From: Sambucus nigra | Lineage: Eukaryota > Streptophyta > Magnoliopsida > Dipsacales > Adoxaceae | Direction: 5' to 3' | Length of the DNA: 64,000 nt | NCBI GenBank assembly: GCA_949130495.1 | Contig: OX422208.1 | Coordinates: 398,000,561 to 398,064,560 of the forward strand | Shown: positions 59,091 to 64,000 of the stretch, in pieces | Layout of the letters: the number at the start of each line of letters is the position of its first letter | Position numbering within the stretch: the first letter of the stretch is position 1 | Made by a program: the position numbers and the translations under genes | Notes under the pieces: model-generated | Told to the model about the DNA's origin: nothing | The model's database searches: none | The model's input: only the letters and a program-made list of their open reading frames with translations

Positions 59091-59389
59091 TTGTTATAGA
59101 TTGGCTTATTATAAGTGTGCAGCATCAATTAAAGGTGACGAGTTATAAATATGCAGACACTATATTTGACAAAAATGACCAAAAGATATATATTTCACAT
59201 CCGGAAAAAGTGGTTGTCAACATCAATTATAAACATTCTTAAGATTATAGATAGTTTCAAATGTTTGAAGAAACAAGTACCTCAAAAGACAGTTTACAAG
59301 TGAAAAAGTCCTAAGGCAACAGATGGTCGCCAAATAAAAATGAGAATGTAATGCTAAAATGTCTTGTACTTATTTTTTGGCCTCATTAG

Positions 59390-61690
59390 AGGAGACATAT
59401 TCGACTGCGAGCTGAGTTTGAGCCTCATCTTGAGGGTCAGCACTAACTGTTACCTCATCCCTAACTTGAGTTGTTGTCTCAATGATTATCTCTTCAGTAA
59501 TAAGACCCTCATCCTTAACATCAGCCAAGGCAGTAGCAGTTAACGAATCTAAAAAGTAAAAGGCCTAGAGTTCCTTCAACAGAGATGAGACCTCAGGATA
59601 TTTGAGGGTATCCTAGTGGAAAGTTATCCTAGCCCCTCTCTCAAGGTATTGAAAGTCGTACCCTGCAGACTCTTTTGAGGCCTTGAAGTCTTCTATAACA
59701 TTCTTCTTAGACTCTTCCTCGGCCTTCTTAACAACAGCTTCAATATTGGCCTTGTGCTTGTTGGCCAAGGCCTTCAGTGCTGTATCATAGTCTTTTTTCA
59801 ATGCTTCTATGGCGTCAAAATGTTTATTGTCTAGAGCTTCCATGGATATCTGATTATTGGACTCCTTTTCCTTCATCTCCTTCTTTAGCTCCTTCTCGAC
59901 CTTGATGGCCTCTTACGCTTTATTAGATCTGGGGGAGCTTTTCTTGGACCCATTCGCCGACCCTCAATAAGGTCAGAAGAGACTATAAGAAATATATAGA
60001 TAAATTAGTACGAGACGAGATTTCACTTGGAAAACATAGAGTAACCAATTAATAGATTCCATCTCAGAGGACTACATGGGTGACCTTGTGGAGGTCGAAG
60101 TCACACATACGAGAGGAATCCATTGCTTTTAAAAAATTCCTATCAGACTCAGGCATGATATGGGTAAGGGTGACCTTGGATCTCTGTAGATCACTGATGA
60201 GGGAATCCGGGATGATTTTGAGTTGGGAGAGCTGAGCAGCTACATTCGTATCCAAATATAAAGGAATCTCTTGGTCTGATCCCCCTTAGACGAACCATCC
60301 TTTCAGATCTTTTTTTATTGTGGGGGTAGAGTAGGAGTGTCATCGATGACCTCCTTTCTTTTATTCGAAGCCTTGGTATGGCTAAGGCCGCTAGTGGCTG
60401 ACTTGTTTATAGGGGCAAGGGGTGCATGCTTTTTGCCCATCTTGCTGAGCATGTTATCAAGATTCGGTGATGCCATTTTCCAGAACTCTCTTGTTGTATT
60501 AGATAGACAACGTGCAAATAAAAGATGAGATTAATATCACAAATAAAATAAGAGATGACAATTAAGTTACAACTTGAAAGGCACTTATAGAACCCAGTCA
60601 GGGGGTCTATACCCAAACCCATTTAGGCCAAAAAGTGGGGAGTCATCACCTGTTCAAAATCCACTGAATCACCCTTATCTCTTTGGCCCCTTATCTGATC
60701 AATCTTGTCTCGGTCGTCAGTGCTCTAACCAGGGTCAAACTTTGTGACCATTGAGGCCTTGGCCCATATTTAGGAAACCATCGGCTCTGAGGTAGTGCAA
60801 GAAATATTGGAGTCCAATTCCCAAGATCTCAACATAAAGAAGTATCAGGGCTTTCAGTGATGGTTTGAAGTTTGGTTCATTGTCAAAACCATTTTGGTGA
60901 TTTTCCTAGATATGAGATTATAGTGGCCATGCTAAGTCTTTATGGACGAGACATTATAACATGCCCAGAATACGCTAACTAGAAGGTCGACTGTGTGAAC
61001 CAACTTCCATAGGGAGATAAAGCCAAGTAAAATTCTCCAAGTGTTGGGCGAAAGCTACGCTAGAGCAAGTCCCATACTGGACAAATTGGTTTATACAGTA
61101 GGATGGACAGGAAGCCTAAAACCGACCTTAAAGATATGTTGTTAGACAGTTATTTCACCTTCTCGGCTGCTAAAGGCCCTCTTGTCCTCGGCTGGTACTC
61201 TTACGTTAATGGAAAACTTAATACCGTACAAATGTCTCTAAAACAAAAGATCGATCTCCTTAAAATCACTCCTAAAAGTCAGGGCATAGGAGGTGTCAAG
61301 TTATTTCTTATTCTCAGAGTCATCTTCAATTTTGACGGTTAGGACTCCACTTGAATACTTACAGGCTAACTCGGCATCAAGAATGGACGACAGAGGAACA
61401 ACCATAGGTGGTGGGGTTATATTACGTCAAATCGCGACTCTTTCGTATCCGAGGCCGCGTGAATGGTTGTTAGATATTTCAAGACTTGTCCACATCAGAT
61501 CCCTCAATATAAGACATGATGACCCTCATGGCCTCATCAAAGGATTCTATTCTATAAGAATCCCTAGAAGCTGAAGGACTGCACCCCTCAGACGACGACA
61601 CTAGCTGCAAACCCTGAGATGAGGTTCCACTCATGCTATCACTACTTAGATCGAAGATACTAGGTTTAGGAGGTGTATGCACCTAAAGGG
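59390..61690 (-). pseudogene. Tat2 antisense extra ORF (putative gypsy-type transposon protein), broken
   Basis: On the minus strand the signal starts near 61,682 (MHTPPKPSIFDLSSDSMSG, Ser-rich). The core lies at about 61,130-60,905 (VGFRLPVHPTV, LSPNTWRILLGFISLWKL, GHYNLISR). Two more protein-like blocks follow: MDTNVAAQLSQLKIIPDSLI at 60,255 and a coiled coil, MKEKESNNQISMEALDNKHF, at 59,876-59,613. The order and core match the Tat1 antisense ORF. The family fit is Transposase_28 ('putative gypsy type transposon'). Stops split it; sense frames here are shadows. Confidence 0.7.
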
Positions 61691-62623
61691 GTTAGATGGT
61701 TTGAAAGTGTGGCCTCGACCTCAGCTTTGCATTTAGCCTCAGTCTCAGCATCACCCTTGCATATCTCTCTGAAGATGGTTTTTCTCAGGCGTGGGAATTG
61801 GTTAGCTAACTCATAGAATGTCTTGAACATCCAAATAAAGAGGAGGTTTGACCTAGTTTGACTATTGGATCAAAGGGGGAAACTTAAACATTTTGTAATG
61901 GGTTTTATCTGGAATAACTTTTGGGGTTGACTGGAGATGATAACCGAAATGTCATTGAAAAATCAAACTGGCCATGAAAAAGCATCATTCATCCTAAGAG
62001 TGACCTAGACTCACTCCCTAACACCTCAAATACACAACAGAACCACTAATATAACCCTACAACATCCCTAACAATACGCTAAAAAACTAGAGAAATAATC
62101 GAAAAATGAAAGCTTAAAAAGGAAGAAATAAATAGTAGAACACGGATAAAGAAAAGAAAAAAAATGGTTACATGAACAAGATGAAGATCTTGGGAGCATA
62201 AGTAAGCCTAAAACTTGCCTGAAAATGATAGTTTGAAGAGAGAGAAAGAATGGGCGTTAATGGAGGTTATAATAAGAACTCAAGGTGGGAATGCTTTTGG
62301 GAAGAAGAAATATAAAATGGATTTTGTTAGTATTTAAACGTGCTAATGATTACGCATGTTTCCACATGAAGGAATCATTAGGGTAAAAAGCCATAGGAAG
62401 GCCTACAGCCGCCACTGCTTGCTCAACACGCCAACCTATGTGAACTGTGACAAGTTTCACATTCATCATGATTAGCTAACACCTATACCTGCGACATTAA
62501 AAAGACTCCTTAAACCTCAGCCAAGTTGGTACACATCCTCATTGCAACGTACGACACTAGGGTCTCATCCTCATCAAGGGGTCAATCTATAGTACCCCTA
62601 GCCTTCCACTCACACTAAAGACT
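61691..62623. other. Tat2 non-coding DNA before 3' LTR
   Basis: No gene supported. If the antisense ORF is transcribed separately, its promoter should lie here on the minus strand; 'gaaatataaaatgg' near 62,309 is not convincing. Confidence 0.4.
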
Positions 62624-62635
62624 AAGGGCTAGGGG
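62624..62635 (+). promoter_or_regulatory. Tat2 polypurine tract
   Basis: AAGGGCTAGGGG immediately precedes TGATTAATATAAAT, the 3' LTR start. Confidence 0.65.
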
Positions 62636-63517
62636 TGATTAATATAAATAAATATGGTCTCGTCCTCAGACAAACCCCGCATGACTCAGTCAACCCAGTT
62701 CAACATTCATTAGATGGATCTGTTCATCGGCCAACACAGTGTAGTCCACCCTCGATGGTCTCGGCCTCCAGGACCTCATACTCAACACTTCATAGTCATT
62801 TAACAGAGCTCATTCCCCAGTCCCTTAACGGTATCGACCTCCAGGATCTCGTCTTGGCCTTGTACCACCCTGACAAGCCTAGACAATACTTTATTGCTAG
62901 TGTTAGTCTAACTCAGCCTCATAGTTGCCTTCTTGGAGGAACACCTCTGTTAGTCTCGACTCGAATGGGACCGTAATATTCGACATCAGCACTTTAGATG
63001 GTACACATGACTTGTGCATTATCATTCCACGTACACCATACCGTTATAATAAGATCTCTCACCCACGTGAGAGATAACTACATCATCATGACATACTTGT
63101 GCCAAGGACCGGTGGCCAACTTTGGTTGGTTGCCTTATCTCATTCATGCCTTTTACATACTGGGGGTGCACTGTACACTCCCAGGACTATATAAGCCTTC
63201 TTCCTGTTCTTCTTCTTCTTCTTTTTATTCATTTATAAGGATTGAATATTGAAAGCCCTAGTTGAAACACTGTCCAAACGCACATTAGATAGGGAAAGCT
63301 TAAGAGTTGTATTTCCATAGCCATTACTGTCCAAACACACATTATAACCTTCCACAATGGAGTAGGCCTACTTGGATGAGCCACTAATATTCTATGACTT
63401 CTCCATGCTCTTATCCCCTTCTTATTATTCACTTTTCTTCTCATATATTACTCTATTGTTAGCCAAGCTAGAACTTGAACTGAACACAAAATTAAGTGGT
63501 GACCTAGAGCATAATTA
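62636..63517 (+). mobile_element. Tat2 3' LTR
   Basis: It pairs with 40,417-41,461 minus the MITE. It ends GCATAATTA, followed by GTGGT. TATA box TATATAAG at 63,188-63,195, followed by a CTT-rich leader (63,198-63,225). The frames read in it on both strands are LTR sequence. Confidence 0.9.
63188..63195 (+). promoter_or_regulatory. TATA box in Tat2 3' LTR
   Basis: TATATAAG in 'actatataagcc'. The 5' LTR copy reads TAGATAAG, so only the 3' copy keeps a good box. Confidence 0.6.
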
Positions 63518-63522
63518 GTGGT

Positions 63523-64000
63523 GGAAATAACCATGTAAATTAATAAGAATAAGGCTACAAGGGGTGCATATATATGTATGGGAACGAAAGTGATACCAAT
63601 ATCTCTTATTAAAATGGGAGTGACATATTAAAAATAAAAGGCACATATATACATAGAAAAAAGTGCCCCGTCTTTTTTAGACTTTTCTTTTAGAGAGAGA
63701 TGACTTTTATCTACTTGATGGTGAGTCCCTTGTCTGTACTGAAGTTGGAGTGGTGAGGGAAAGAGTTCCTTTTCCTTTTCTTAGTGACCGGGCAATAGAC
63801 TTTACATGTAGCTTTTGGAATCGGGGTGCCGTCTTATATTCCTAATAAGGTGTCATTTTGCGAAAAGTTCGTAGTGAGCCTGCCTTTTATGATCTGTGTC
63901 CGAGGATGAGGGGTGATTTGGGGGGATAGTGTTAGGTGTTTATTTTTTATGGGAGAGGGTTATAGGGGTAGGGTGTTTCCCTATTAAGGTTTTTACTGAT
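63523..64000. other. unassigned DNA right of Tat2
   Basis: No coding or repeat structure is recognisable. It should be the target-site continuation of the sequence left of 40,412, but I cannot assign a family. Confidence 0.4.

Larger units (their letters stand above)
40412..63522 (+). mobile_element. Tat2: Tat-lineage Ty3/gypsy retrotransposon with nested insertions (TSD included)
   Basis: LTRs lie at 40,417-41,461 and 62,636-63,517, with TSD GTAGT (40,412-40,416) and GTGGT (63,518-63,522). Domain order: Asp-type primer site, gag, zinc-knuckle-like motif, protease, RT, RNase H, integrase, spacer with tandem repeats, antisense extra ORF, polypurine tract. Insertions: a hAT MITE in the 5' LTR, CACTA in gag, and a reversed solo LTR between RT and RNase H. 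Stripped of these it is about 13.4 kb. Gag sequence is close to Tat1, while the LTRs are unrelated by eye. All ORFs are broken. Confidence 0.9.

Overview
This window is intergenic DNA from a large, repeat-rich plant nuclear genome. The evidence is the set of element families: chromovirus-type LTRs beginning TGTAAT/TGTAAA with a tRNA-Met-type primer site, Tat-lineage Ty3/gypsy elements with tRNA-Asp-type primer sites and antisense extra ORFs, CACTA, PIF/Harbinger, hAT, Mutator-like and Helitron-like sequence. I would guess a eudicot, but nothing here fixes the species. I found no intact host gene, tRNA, rRNA or organellar insert. Nearly every long ORF is a decayed piece of a retrotransposon or a translation of a simple repeat.

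Layout. 1-3,850 is the 3' end of an LTR retrotransposon (Athila-like ORF fragment, polypurine tract, 3' LTR). About 3,850-6,686 is unassigned and LTR-like AT-rich sequence. 6,687 to about 35,935 is one outer LTR element of chromovirus type. Its 5' LTR, about 3.7 kb when summed, is split by (a) a 7,341-12,664 block of fold-back, Helitron-like and microsatellite DNA, (b) a Mutator-like fold-back element at 13,255-14,847 with a perfect 9-bp target-site duplication (TSD), and (c) a Tat-lineage retrotransposon ('Tat1', 16,701-31,024, TSD GAATA/GAATC). Tat1 itself contains a chromovirus solo LTR (21,359-24,572, TSD TTGTT/CTGTT). The outer element has a degenerate Met primer site at 31,634, about 3.1 kb of non-coding interior, a polypurine tract at 34,714 and a truncated 3' LTR. 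That makes it LARD-like (a large retrotransposon derivative).

35,936-40,411 is unassigned repetitive sequence, probably LTR-derived, with four diverged tandem units. 40,417-63,517 is a second Tat-lineage element ('Tat2', TSD GTAGT/GTGGT). It is interrupted by a hAT-type MITE in the 5' LTR only (TSD ACGTGCAC), by a 7.9-kb CACTA element in gag (42,268-50,210, TSD GAA), and by a reversed solo LTR in pol (53,398-54,971). The CACTA element contains a Harbinger-type element (43,369-45,401, TSD TTA) filled with a minisatellite, a hAT MITE (46,356-46,788, TSD TATATTGT) and spliced-gene-like exons near its right end. 63,523-64,000 is unassigned.

Function. Both Tat elements once carried gag, protease, reverse transcriptase, RNase H and integrase in sense, plus a 'putative gypsy type transposon' protein in antisense before the 3' LTR. 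All are now broken by stops, frameshifts, insertions or catalytic substitutions, so neither can move autonomously. I did not find a new defence, metabolic or regulatory system. The most useful content is the well-delimited nested insertion order, the LARD-like element, the paired antisense ORFs, and the CACTA element carrying an unrecognised exon series.
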